A stretch of DNA of 5,085 nucleotides, taken from Candidatus Kaiserbacteria bacterium (GTDB taxonomy: Bacteria; Patescibacteriota; Minisyncoccia; Phycocordibacterales; Phycocordibacteraceae). The translations under genes were made by a program, and so were the position numbers. Under the pieces are notes generated by a model, which did not search any database, had not been told where the DNA came from, and was given only the letters and a program-made list of their open reading frames with translations. Below, one piece after another: positions 1 to 4,498 of this stretch (positions within the stretch are counted from its first letter, which is position 1; each line of letters begins with the position of its first letter). The stretch is from contig DRJB01000065.1 of the NCBI GenBank assembly GCA_011052355.1, positions 1 to 5,085 on the forward strand, in the 5' to 3' direction.

Positions 1-13
1 GAATAATATTCCT

Positions 14-165
14 ATGCAAAACCAAACAACAGAGTTTTCATTTGTTTTAAAACCCGCAAAATATGGAGTAGGTGTTTTTGCCGCTCACGATATTATAGGG
101 AGGAAGTTATTTGAGATTGTTTGGTAATGAAAACAGGAATCATCGCGCACCTGTTATAAAGTGCA
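14..165 (+). pseudogene. SET-domain protein, frameshifted N-terminal fragment
   Basis: An ATG at 14 opens a 37-codon frame that ends at TAA 125-127. It contains 'FVLKPAKYGVGVFAAHDI' (residues 10-27), which resembles the opening of SET domains (a GxGVFA turn followed by 'DI..G'). The match continues after the stop in another frame: from position 99 the reading is GGSYLRLFGNENRNHR, the 'G.YLRLFG' strand expected next. A one-base change around 95-100 therefore explains the break. SET domains in bacteria are lysine-methyltransferase-like proteins; the cofactor- and substrate-binding C-terminal half (NHxC region) is absent here. Homology fades near 165, before transposase-like sequence begins. I see the two half motifs directly. 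The family name is from recalled motifs, and a non-SET origin remains possible. Confidence 0.5.
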
Positions 166-194
166 TCAAAGGGGTCATCATACTACACCGCCCA

Positions 195-391
195 CTACTT
201 CGAGATGACCTTAACGCATTCAATGAGAAGCTGGTGGATTTGTTGCGGTGGTACCACACCACACGCCCCCGCGCTTCTCTTGGACCAAGTATCACCACTA
301 TGGTATATACTATTCCTCATTAACAACCGAGGACTGCCATATGTGGTGGACGCGTACATTAATTTGTTATTTATCACATTTCCAGTTATAG
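195..391 (+). pseudogene. Degraded C-terminal end of an integrase-core (rve) transposase
   Basis: The segment 210-284 reads LNAFNEKLVDLLRWYHTTRP then RASLG. This is the classic end of a DDE integrase core ('FN.KL...L.WYNT.RPH.SLG') seen in IS3/IS481-type transposases. The frame then shifts: 'SPLWYI' (292-309) is in the next frame, matching the usual 'SP..YL' that follows SLG. A further frame gives 'HMWWTRTLICYLSHFQL' ending at TAG 389-391. Three frames within 200 bases, and no catalytic DDE residues upstream, show that this is a decayed remnant and not a working element. It lies directly after a broken SET fragment, so insertion and deletion probably destroyed both. The exact IS family cannot be named from this piece. 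Confidence 0.65.
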
Positions 392-392
392 T
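364..392 (+). promoter_or_regulatory. Promoter of tRNA-Leu
   Basis: TTGTTA (364-369) and TATAGT (387-392) are separated by exactly 17 bp and match the sigma-70 consensus at 4/6 and 5/6 positions. Transcription would start near 399-400, three or four bases before the mature 5' end of tRNA-Leu at 403. The promoter lies inside the tail of the transposase remnant. Confidence 0.5.
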
Positions 393-402
393 AAGCATAC
401 CT

Positions 403-484
403 GCTCAGGTGGCGGAATTGGTATACGCGTATGCTTGAGGTGCATATGCCGCAAGGCTTGGAGGTTCGAGTCCTCTCCTGGGCA
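403..484 (+). tRNA. tRNA-Leu (anticodon GAG)
   Basis: A complete class II cloverleaf can be folded. The acceptor stem GCTCAGG (403-409) pairs with CCTGGGC (477-483) with one G-T pair, and the discriminator is A484. The D stem is GCG/CGC (412-414 with 426-428). The anticodon stem TATGC/GCATA (430-434 with 442-446) closes the loop TTGAGGT, with anticodon GAG at 437-439. The long variable arm has a GCC/GGC stem (448-450 with 455-457) closed by GCAA. The T arm is GGAGG-TTCGAGT-CCTCT (460-476). It reads CUC and CUU leucine codons. The CCA end is not encoded (the next bases are CAG), so it must be added by CCA nucleotidyltransferase. Confidence 0.95.
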
Positions 485-511
485 CAGAATAGGAATTATA
501 TCTTGAAAACG

Positions 512-1057
512 ATGAGATATGTTCATCAAGATGAATGCATGACAAATTTACGAAAAAATTTAGATGAAATCATCCACACAAATGGCGGAGATAACTGGTG
601 GAAACCGGAATTATTTTTAAATACAAAAAATAAACTTCCTACCAAGATTGAGGTTTTGGAAAATCCTCAAAAGTATAATGACAATTATAATTGTTTTATT
701 TATGCACTTGGTTTAAATAATGATAAGGATTTAATAAAAAACTGTAGCGGATTTATTTACGATACGTTTTTTCAGAAATTATTGAATGAGAGAATTTTTG
801 AGTATACAAATAATCCACAAAAAGGTGATTATATTTTCTATAAAGATTTGGAAAAACATCCAAATATGATTACGCATGTTGGAGTGTTAGAAGATGAAGA
901 TACAGTGGTTTCAAAGTGGGCGTGGGGACCGTTGTTGAGACATAAAATTTTTGATGTTCCTGAATCATACGGGAATGATACTTCGTATGTAAAAGCAATC
1001 CCAAAAGAAAAAGCAAAAGAACTATATGAAAAATATAAAAAGTTTAATAAAAAATAA
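512..1057 (+). CDS. AT-rich hypothetical protein, possible NlpC/P60-like (papain-fold) domain
   Basis: A protein of 181 residues if it starts at ATG 512, or 172 from ATG 539. Neither start has a good ribosome-binding site (an AGGA at 491-494 is too far away). The open frame extends back to 431, but that part is tRNA. Visible landmarks (numbered from 512) are NYNCFIYALGL with Cys61, GDYIF at 105-109, a His in 'ITHVGVLED' (His122), 'SKWAWGP' (134-140), His144 and 'DVPESYG' (148-154), then a Lys-rich C-terminus. A Cys at a helix start, later GD and then a His before a beta strand is the order seen in NlpC/P60 and related amidase or peptidase folds. That assignment is inference and no activity is claimed. 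There is no signal peptide or membrane segment. Base composition is clearly more AT-rich than its neighbours, with many AAA, TTT and ATT codons. It sits between a tRNA and transposase scars, which suggests acquisition by transfer. Confidence 0.75.
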   Translation: MRYVHQDECMTNLRKNLDEIIHTNGGDNWWKPELFLNTKNKLPTKIEVLENPQKYNDNYNCFIYALGLNNDKDLIKNCSGFIYDTFFQKLLNERIFEYTNNPQKGDYIFYKDLEKHPNMITHVGVLEDEDTVVSKWAWGPLLRHKIFDVPESYGNDTSYVKAIPKEKAKELYEKYKKFNKK

Positions 1058-1104
1058 AATTAAAAAAATTTCAAAATATGATAAAGTTTGGTTATACAAA
1101 GCAT

Positions 1105-1125
1105 AAACATTGCAAATGTTTTTTT
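1105..1125 (+). terminator. Candidate intrinsic terminator after the AT-rich gene
   Basis: AAACATT (1105-1111) and AATGTTT (1115-1121) form a 7-bp stem around a GCA loop, followed by TTTT (1122-1125). It lies 48 bases after the preceding stop codon. The stem has only one G-C pair, so it would be a weak terminator. The T-tract and position support the call, but the AT-rich setting makes chance possible. Confidence 0.4.
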
Positions 1126-1128
1126 AAA

Positions 1129-1167
1129 GTGGTGCTATCTATGCAGTGGACTCGTACACAACATTGA
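1129..1167 (+). pseudogene. Second transposase C-terminal tail remnant (candidate)
   Basis: In the frame of ATG 1141 the sequence reads VVLSMQWTRTQH and then TGA (1165-1167). The block 1141-1158 matches 341-358, the WWTRT tail of the first transposase remnant, at 15 of 18 bases. Both encode the '(M)xWTRT' ending that I associate with IS transposases of CPR genomes. Nothing recognisable of the integrase core remains upstream, since the intergenic region is short and AT-rich. The fragment is too small for a secure call. It may be only the last codons left after deletion. Confidence 0.35.
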
Positions 1168-1175
1168 CGTATTAG

Positions 1176-1184
1176 TGGTAATAT
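1176..1184 (+). promoter_or_regulatory. Extended -10 promoter of the cobalamin adenosyltransferase gene
   Basis: TGGTAATAT (1176-1184) is an extended -10 element. A start about 7-8 bases downstream would fall on or next to ATG 1192, giving a leaderless transcript. A TTGACG lies at 1164-1169, but at 9 bp from the -10 it is too close to be its -35. Confidence 0.4.
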
Positions 1185-1191
1185 ATAAAAT

Positions 1192-1767
1192 ATGCTTTAC
1201 ACACGCAAAGGGGACACGGGCACGACTAAAATCTTTAATTGCGATCAGCGTATTTCAAAATCTTCACAAGTATCCGAGGCGCTCGGAGTGTTGGATGAAC
1301 TTAATTCTTTCATCGGGTGGTGCAAAACGCGTGATTCTCTGCAGCCGGTGTTGTCAGTTCCGACCGGTATGAAAAGACCGTCTGTGCAACCACTCTCCAC
1401 AATTTTAAACGAGATGCAGGAAGCACTTTTTATCATGCAGGCGGAGGTAGCCGGCGCTCCAAAAAAAATACATAAGCGACACATCACCTCTCTTGAAAAT
1501 ACCATCAACGCAATTGAAAAAGTTTTGCGCCCAATTACTGGCTTTACCATTGTGGGTGGCACGGAACTTTCCGCAATGCTTGACGTCGCTCGCACCATAA
1601 CGCGCAGAGCAGAGCGACAGCTCGTTACCGTTCATGAAGAAGGTCATGAAAAAATTTCCGCGGGGACACTTGCGTACGCAAACCGTCTTTCCTCACTCCT
1701 TTTTGCATTGGCACGATTTGTCAACCACACGGCGGGGATTTCAGAATCGGCGCCTTCGTACCGCTAA
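1192..1767 (+). CDS. PduO-type ATP:cob(I)alamin adenosyltransferase
   Basis: This cytosolic enzyme transfers the 5'-deoxyadenosyl group of ATP to reduced cobalamin, making adenosylcobalamin for B12-dependent enzymes; the family is a trimer of helical bundles. At 191 residues it has normal family length. The N-terminal ATP-binding motif YTRKGDTGTT is at residues 3-12. LDELNSFIG (34-42) holds the conserved Asp35. 'MQEALFIMQAEVAG' (75-88) is the second helix. GFTIVGG (117-123) contains the Phe (118) expected to sit under the corrin ring. ARTITRRAER (133-142) carries the conserved Arg/Glu cluster. NRLSSLLFALARFVN (164-178) closes the domain. The His usually just before ARTxxRRAER is Asp131 here, a minor variation. 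No other B12 gene is visible nearby, so the cofactor is probably scavenged. The start at ATG 1192 precedes YTRKGD by two residues, as in the family, and no Shine-Dalgarno sequence is present. Confidence 0.93.
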   Translation: MLYTRKGDTGTTKIFNCDQRISKSSQVSEALGVLDELNSFIGWCKTRDSLQPVLSVPTGMKRPSVQPLSTILNEMQEALFIMQAEVAGAPKKIHKRHITSLENTINAIEKVLRPITGFTIVGGTELSAMLDVARTITRRAERQLVTVHEEGHEKISAGTLAYANRLSSLLFALARFVNHTAGISESAPSYR

Positions 1768-1829
1768 TTTCTACACTGATTCTTTTATCAAACCCCTCGG
1801 CATGGTATAACTTACTTTGTTCTTATCGC

Positions 1830-1835
1830 TATGAT
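1830..1835 (+). promoter_or_regulatory. Candidate -10 box for tRNA-His
   Basis: TATGAT (1830-1835, 5/6 consensus) would start transcription near 1842, about four bases before the tRNA-His 5' end. No convincing -35 box is seen at the expected distance, so support comes from position and the -10 match only. Confidence 0.35.
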
Positions 1836-1845
1836 ACAAACACAT

Positions 1846-1921
1846 GGCGGCTATGGTGTAACGGTTAACACTGGGGCTTGTGGAGCCCTCGATCAGGGTT
1901 CAATTCCCTGTAGCCGCCCCA
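1846..1921 (+). tRNA. tRNA-His (anticodon GTG), CCA encoded
   Basis: The acceptor stem GCGGCTA (1847-1853) pairs perfectly with TAGCCGC (1911-1917). G1846 pairs with C1918, giving the extra G-1:C73 pair that is the identity mark of tRNA-His. The D arm is GTGT/ACAC (1856-1859 with 1868-1871). The anticodon stem GGGGC/GCCCT (1873-1877 with 1885-1889) closes the loop TTGTGGA, with anticodon GTG at 1880-1882. The T arm is CAGGG-TTCAATT-CCCTG (1894-1910). CCA is encoded at 1919-1921, unlike the tRNA-Leu in this window. Confidence 0.96.
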
Positions 1922-1957
1922 AAAATACTCCCAACCTTGTTTGTGCATGGTATCATT

Positions 1958-2344
1958 ATGGTTATGTTAGAATCGCGACCATCATCTCATGAACCCGGTG
2001 AGAACACACATGCCAAGGAGGCGCGCACGGAACATCTTCCGGAGTATGTTGATATTGCCGATGTGCGTGTACAACAGCGACTCATAGAACATTTCTTCCT
2101 CTCGCTACATCCGGAGATGCCACTTAGTGACCCCGATACGCGCGCGTATGCTGCACGAGAGTGGATTGGTGACCCAAACGACAGCGCAACCTATGCGGCG
2201 CGGTTCCGAGAGTATGTTCAGACACACAAAAATCACTCACAACAAATCAATGTCAGCGACCCGAAAGCTCTTGATGACATTCTGACGGCTATTGGTGCAA
2301 AAGAGGAAGCACCGCCACCCATACACAAAAGAGCGTTGCAATAA
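1958..2344 (+). CDS. Hypothetical protein, 126-128 residues, acidic and His-rich
   Basis: I do not recognise this protein. Two start codons are possible: ATG 1958 (128 residues) and ATG 1964 (126 residues). The second sits 8 bases after an extended -10-like TGGTATCAT (1948-1956), the same geometry as the gene at 1192, so 1964 may be the true start. The frame is open further back but overlaps the tRNA, so earlier starts are rejected. Numbered from 1958, residues 1-30 are polar and probably disordered. Residues 35-52 (VRVQQRLIEHFFLSLHPE) look like an amphipathic helix. Residues 60-90 (around YAAREWIGDP and YAARFREYVQTH) look helical. 'DPKALDDILTAIGAKEE' (101-117) forms a last helix before a Pro-rich tail. 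There is no signal peptide or membrane segment. Codon use matches the neighbouring genes, so it is probably resident and cytosolic. Confidence 0.7.
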   Translation: MVMLESRPSSHEPGENTHAKEARTEHLPEYVDIADVRVQQRLIEHFFLSLHPEMPLSDPDTRAYAAREWIGDPNDSATYAARFREYVQTHKNHSQQINVSDPKALDDILTAIGAKEEAPPPIHKRALQ

Positions 2345-2396
2345 AAATCCACTCGCATATACCGGAAATTTAGAAATATAATTTCGTGTGTTACGC

Positions 2397-2402
2397 TATA
2401 CT
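2397..2402 (+). promoter_or_regulatory. -10 box upstream of the four-cysteine protein gene
   Basis: TATACT (2397-2402, 5/6 consensus) ends 8 bases before ATG 2411, so the transcript would begin at or within about two bases of the start codon. No clear -35 box is visible. Confidence 0.45.
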
Positions 2403-2410
2403 AAAATAAC

Positions 2411-2704
2411 ATGTTTAACTTCAAAGAACTTCTTGCACTCGTTGGATTGCTTATAATCATCGGTGTTGTCGGTATAATGTATCGCACTGTTATGGAGCGC
2501 CCGACCAACATTGCGGGGAATGGTCAAATACTTTGTTCGCAAGATACGCGCACGTGTGCAGATGGTACGGTGGAAAAACGCACAGAGCCGGACTGTACTT
2601 TCGCTGTGTGCCCACAGAATATGCCAAATGCCACCACCACCGCAACCACATCAATTACAACTGCACCATCTGTGTCCACTGGTGCCCACTTGCCATCACA
2701 CTAA
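2411..2704 (+). CDS. Small membrane-anchored protein with a four-cysteine motif and Thr-rich tail
   Basis: A 97-residue protein in three parts. Residues 7-24 (LLALVGLLIIIGVVGIMY) form one hydrophobic segment, an uncleaved anchor or signal peptide without a lipobox Cys, so the rest should be outside the cell. Residues 42-67 carry Cys42, Cys49, Cys62 and Cys67 (spacing C-x6-C-x12-C-x4-C), with 'CADGT' and 'EPDCTFAVCP'. Short Cys modules of the form C...C.DG....R..P.C.F..CP recur in CPR surface proteins as I remember them; two disulfides are likely if exported. Residues 73-90 are Thr/Ser/Ala-rich low complexity, like a linker or glycosylated stalk. The role is unknown. There is no Shine-Dalgarno sequence, and the -10-like box TATACT ends 8 bases before the start. 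It sits immediately upstream of another exported protein. Confidence 0.75.
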   Translation: MFNFKELLALVGLLIIIGVVGIMYRTVMERPTNIAGNGQILCSQDTRTCADGTVEKRTEPDCTFAVCPQNMPNATTTATTSITTAPSVSTGAHLPSH

Positions 2705-2780
2705 GTATTGTGCGCACATGTTATGATTAAGAGTATGTTTCGGTAGTGGCTCTCTCATCATTATAAATAATCTATAGCTT

Positions 2781-3560
2781 ATGGATAATAAAAATGAATT
2801 TTTCAAAAATAGGGCGATTATAATACTCACCAGTATAACGCTCATCGTTCTTGCGATATTTATTGTTGTACAAACAATAGGCACACTTCAAGGAATGTTT
2901 ATGCCCACAAATGCCCCCGCCAACACCATCACGGTTTCGGGAAAAGGAACAGCAACGTCTACGCCCAACACAGTCACTCTTTCTTATGGGGTATCGGCAA
3001 CCGCCCCCACCGTGGCAATTGCACAAACAAAGACCACAAAAAACGGAAATGTGGCGCTTGCTTTTCTTAAGAAGGAGAATATCACAGGCACCGATATTAA
3101 AACCACTTCCTATACAATTTTACCAAACTATGAAAACATAATATGCGCGAAGGGTATAGCGTGTAACTCGCGGAAGCAAAATGGATACAAGGTGTCGCAA
3201 CGAGTTTCAGTGAAAGTAACAGATATCAAAAAGATAGGTGTGTTGTTGCAGGGTTTGGGACAAACGGGGGTGACTAATCTATATGCCGGTTCTGCGTACG
3301 TTGCCAATCCGACTATTTACAAAAACTTGGCGCGTACGCGCGCCATCGCGCAGGCAAAAAAGGATGCGGTGAAGCTTTCTCAAGAGCTCGGTGTGCACCT
3401 TGGGCGGTTAGTACGATTCTCTCAGTTCTCAAATCAACCAAGACCAATCTATGCGAGAGCTGAGTCAGTATCCATATCTTCAGCATCCAAAATACCGTCA
3501 TATCCAACAGGGAATAGTACGTATACATCTAATGTAACGCTTATCTACGCGATTTATTAG
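2781..3560 (+). CDS. SIMPL-domain (DUF541) exported protein
   Basis: A protein of 259 residues. Residues 12-31 are a hydrophobic segment following a charged N-terminus, so it is probably anchored in the membrane with the rest outside. The SIMPL domain follows: 'ITVSGKGTATSTPNTVTLS' (50-68) is the typical first strand pair. 'NGYKVSQRVSVKVTDIKKIG' (134-153) is the conserved middle, and 'ARTRAIAQAKKDAVKLSQEL' (184-203) is the signature helix near the end. The C-terminus repeats strand-like sequence (VTLIYAIY). Family members (BP26/OMP28-like, YggE-like) are periplasmic or outer-surface proteins that can form oligomeric channels; the specific role here is unknown. Cys122 and Cys128 sit in an inserted loop and may form a disulfide. 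There is no Shine-Dalgarno sequence; TATAAA at 2762-2767 is a possible -10. It lies about 75 bases downstream of the four-cysteine protein, and a strong hairpin follows its stop. Confidence 0.88.
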   Translation: MDNKNEFFKNRAIIILTSITLIVLAIFIVVQTIGTLQGMFMPTNAPANTITVSGKGTATSTPNTVTLSYGVSATAPTVAIAQTKTTKNGNVALAFLKKENITGTDIKTTSYTILPNYENIICAKGIACNSRKQNGYKVSQRVSVKVTDIKKIGVLLQGLGQTGVTNLYAGSAYVANPTIYKNLARTRAIAQAKKDAVKLSQELGVHLGRLVRFSQFSNQPRPIYARAESVSISSASKIPSYPTGNSTYTSNVTLIYAIY

Positions 3561-3574
3561 TAAGGTGAAGAAGA

Positions 3575-3618
3575 AAGAGCCCACAGGCGCGAGCTGTAGC
3601 TCACGCCTGTGGGCTCTT
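3575..3618 (+). terminator. Strong hairpin after the SIMPL gene, possible terminator without a T-tract
   Basis: The 15-base arm AAGAGCCCACAGGCG (3575-3589) is perfectly complementary to 3604-3618. After one C/A mismatch, GAGCT/AGCTC (3591-3595 with 3598-3602) extends the pairing toward the tip. It begins 15 bases after the SIMPL stop codon. On the + strand it is followed by GCAACGC, not by T residues, so it is not a classical intrinsic terminator. On the - strand it would be followed by a CT-rich stretch (TCTTCTTC). It may end transcription in either direction or protect the mRNA 3' end. Confidence 0.55.
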
Positions 3619-3625
3619 GCAACGC

Positions 3626-3654
3626 TTGACAGTGGGCGTCTAACGTATTAGTCT
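3626..3654 (+). promoter_or_regulatory. Candidate promoter of the secE-nusG-rplK operon
   Basis: A perfect TTGACA (3626-3631) is followed after 17 bp by TAGTCT (3649-3654, 3/6 but with the key T1, A2 and T6). An alternative -10, TCTAAT (3652-3657), fits the consensus better but gives a 20-bp spacer. Transcription would start near 3661-3665, just before a small hairpin with a T-tract. Confidence 0.45.
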
Positions 3655-3668
3655 AATCATATGTAAAG

Positions 3669-3691
3669 AAGCCCATGGGGCTTTTTTATTT
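3669..3691 (+). terminator. Small hairpin with T-tract just before secE (terminator or attenuator-like)
   Basis: AAGCCC (3669-3674) pairs with GGGCTT (3678-3683) around an ATG loop and runs into TTTTATTT. This is the shape of a short intrinsic terminator, and it ends 10 bases before the secE start. The 6-bp stem is short but half G-C. If the promoter at 3626 is used, the hairpin sits only a few bases after the transcription start, where it could not act as a normal terminator. It may end transcription that reads through the stronger hairpin upstream. Confidence 0.5.
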
Positions 3692-3701
3692 ACCAAAAAT
3701 T

Positions 3702-3887
3702 ATGCATACACTCATCACTTATTTGCGACACGTACGAGAAGAGCTCAAGCACGTTACCTGGCCACCGCGTCACCAGGCAATTGCGCATACTCTTTTGGTC
3801 ATTGCTATTTCAATAGTAACCGCTCTTATAATCAGTGTATTTGATTATATTTACACCAGTGGTATTGCCCACCTTATCGGTGCGTAA
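3702..3887 (+). CDS. secE: Preprotein translocase subunit SecE
   Basis: The small essential subunit of the SecYEG channel, which clamps SecY in the cytoplasmic membrane during protein export. The 61-residue length fits the single-membrane-span bacterial form. The amphipathic surface helix with the signature 'VREELKHVTWPPRHQ' is at residues 11-25, with the family's conserved 'WP' at 20-21. The single membrane span is about 29-47 (HTLLVIAISIVTALIISVF). Start ATG 3702 is chosen because the signature lies about 10 residues in. An upstream in-frame ATG at 3675 lies within the loop of a hairpin with a T-tract and is less likely. It is directly followed by nusG (17-nt gap), the conserved order in bacteria. 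No Shine-Dalgarno sequence is present. Confidence 0.93.
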   Translation: MHTLITYLRHVREELKHVTWPPRHQAIAHTLLVIAISIVTALIISVFDYIYTSGIAHLIGA

Positions 3888-3904
3888 TTTGTAAATTATA
3901 TATT

Positions 3905-4480
3905 ATGGAAGAAAAAGAAAAATCAATAGCACACTACTCCGGAGAGGCGGAAACATCCGAGCCTCGGTGGTATACCGTGCATACTTATGCCGGCTATGAG
4001 AAAGCTGTTGAACGGAACCTCAAACAGCGCATAGAATCATTCGGTATGCAAAAGAAAATATTTGAAGTGGTGGTACCAACTGAAAAAAAGATACGCATCA
4101 AGGGTGGCAAGCGCGTAGTGGAGGAGGAAAAAATATATCCCGGATATATTATTGTGCGTATGATTGTTGATGAAGAGTCTTGGTTTGTGGTTCGCAATAC
4201 TCCAAGAGTAACCGGTTTTGTGGGCGCTGGCAGTACGCCTGTTCCCATGGATGAAGAAGAGGCGAGGGGTCTTATGAAGCGCATGAACGAAGATACTCCA
4301 AAGCATAAAATTGACCTCGTGCGAGACGACTTGGTCACCATCATAGATGGTCCGTTCAAAGACCTTGATGGCAGAGTTGGTTCTGTTGACGAGGCGAGAG
4401 GAAAGGCGAAGGTGATGGTTGCAATGTTCGGCAGGGAGACACCCGTTGAGCTTGATTTCTTGCAGATTCGCAAAGTCTAG
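3905..4480 (+). CDS. nusG: Transcription termination/antitermination factor NusG
   Basis: NusG binds the RNA polymerase clamp, suppresses pausing, and links polymerase to the ribosome or Rho. The protein has 191 residues. A short acidic/polar N-terminal extension (1-20) precedes the NGN domain (about 21-128), which shows RWYTVHTYAGYE (21-32), 'EEKIYPGYIIVRM' (74-86) and 'VRNTPRVTGFVGAG' (96-109). The KOW domain (about 138-191) has 'DGPFKDLDGRV' (148-158), the loop that contacts partners. All expected landmarks are present. It sits between secE and rplK in the usual bacterial order with 17- and 18-nt gaps. No Shine-Dalgarno sequence is seen; an AT-rich TAAATT (3892-3897) ends 7 bases before the start and could be an internal leaderless promoter. 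Confidence 0.96.
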   Translation: MEEKEKSIAHYSGEAETSEPRWYTVHTYAGYEKAVERNLKQRIESFGMQKKIFEVVVPTEKKIRIKGGKRVVEEEKIYPGYIIVRMIVDEESWFVVRNTPRVTGFVGAGSTPVPMDEEEARGLMKRMNEDTPKHKIDLVRDDLVTIIDGPFKDLDGRVGSVDEARGKAKVMVAMFGRETPVELDFLQIRKV

Positions 4481-4498
4481 CGTACAGTATCCTTACCT

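Noticed and set aside
431..511. Open frame extending the AT-rich gene back through the tRNA
   Set aside because: Bases 403-484 fold into a complete tRNA-Leu, so the overlapping codons are not coding; the first sensible start is ATG 512 or 539.
403..1175. Integrative element with tRNA-Leu as attachment site
   Set aside because: No direct repeat of the tRNA 3' end (such as CTCCTGGGCA) occurs downstream and no integrase gene is present.
1245..1647. Two - strand open frames opposite the adenosyltransferase gene
   Set aside because: They are antisense shadows with no recognisable motifs or promoters.
1880..1957. Upstream in-frame start for the 126-128 residue protein inside tRNA-His
   Set aside because: The overlap with the tRNA 3' half is not plausible, and the ATGs at 1958 and 1964 are available next to a -10-like box.
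2709..2718. Ten-base palindrome TGTGCGCACA as an operator
   Set aside because: It is short, has no second copy nearby, and is not positioned against a convincing promoter.
2511..2730. Two short + strand frames overlapping the four-cysteine protein
   Set aside because: They are out-of-frame readings of the same bases; the 2411 frame has a proper membrane segment and Cys module.
3675..3701. ATG 3675 as the secE start
   Set aside because: It is the loop of a hairpin with a T-tract, and the added residues do not belong to the SecE family N-terminus.
3994..4473. Long open frame on the - strand opposite nusG
   Set aside because: It is a shadow of the well-supported nusG; the translation is Ser/Thr/Arg-rich with no family resemblance.
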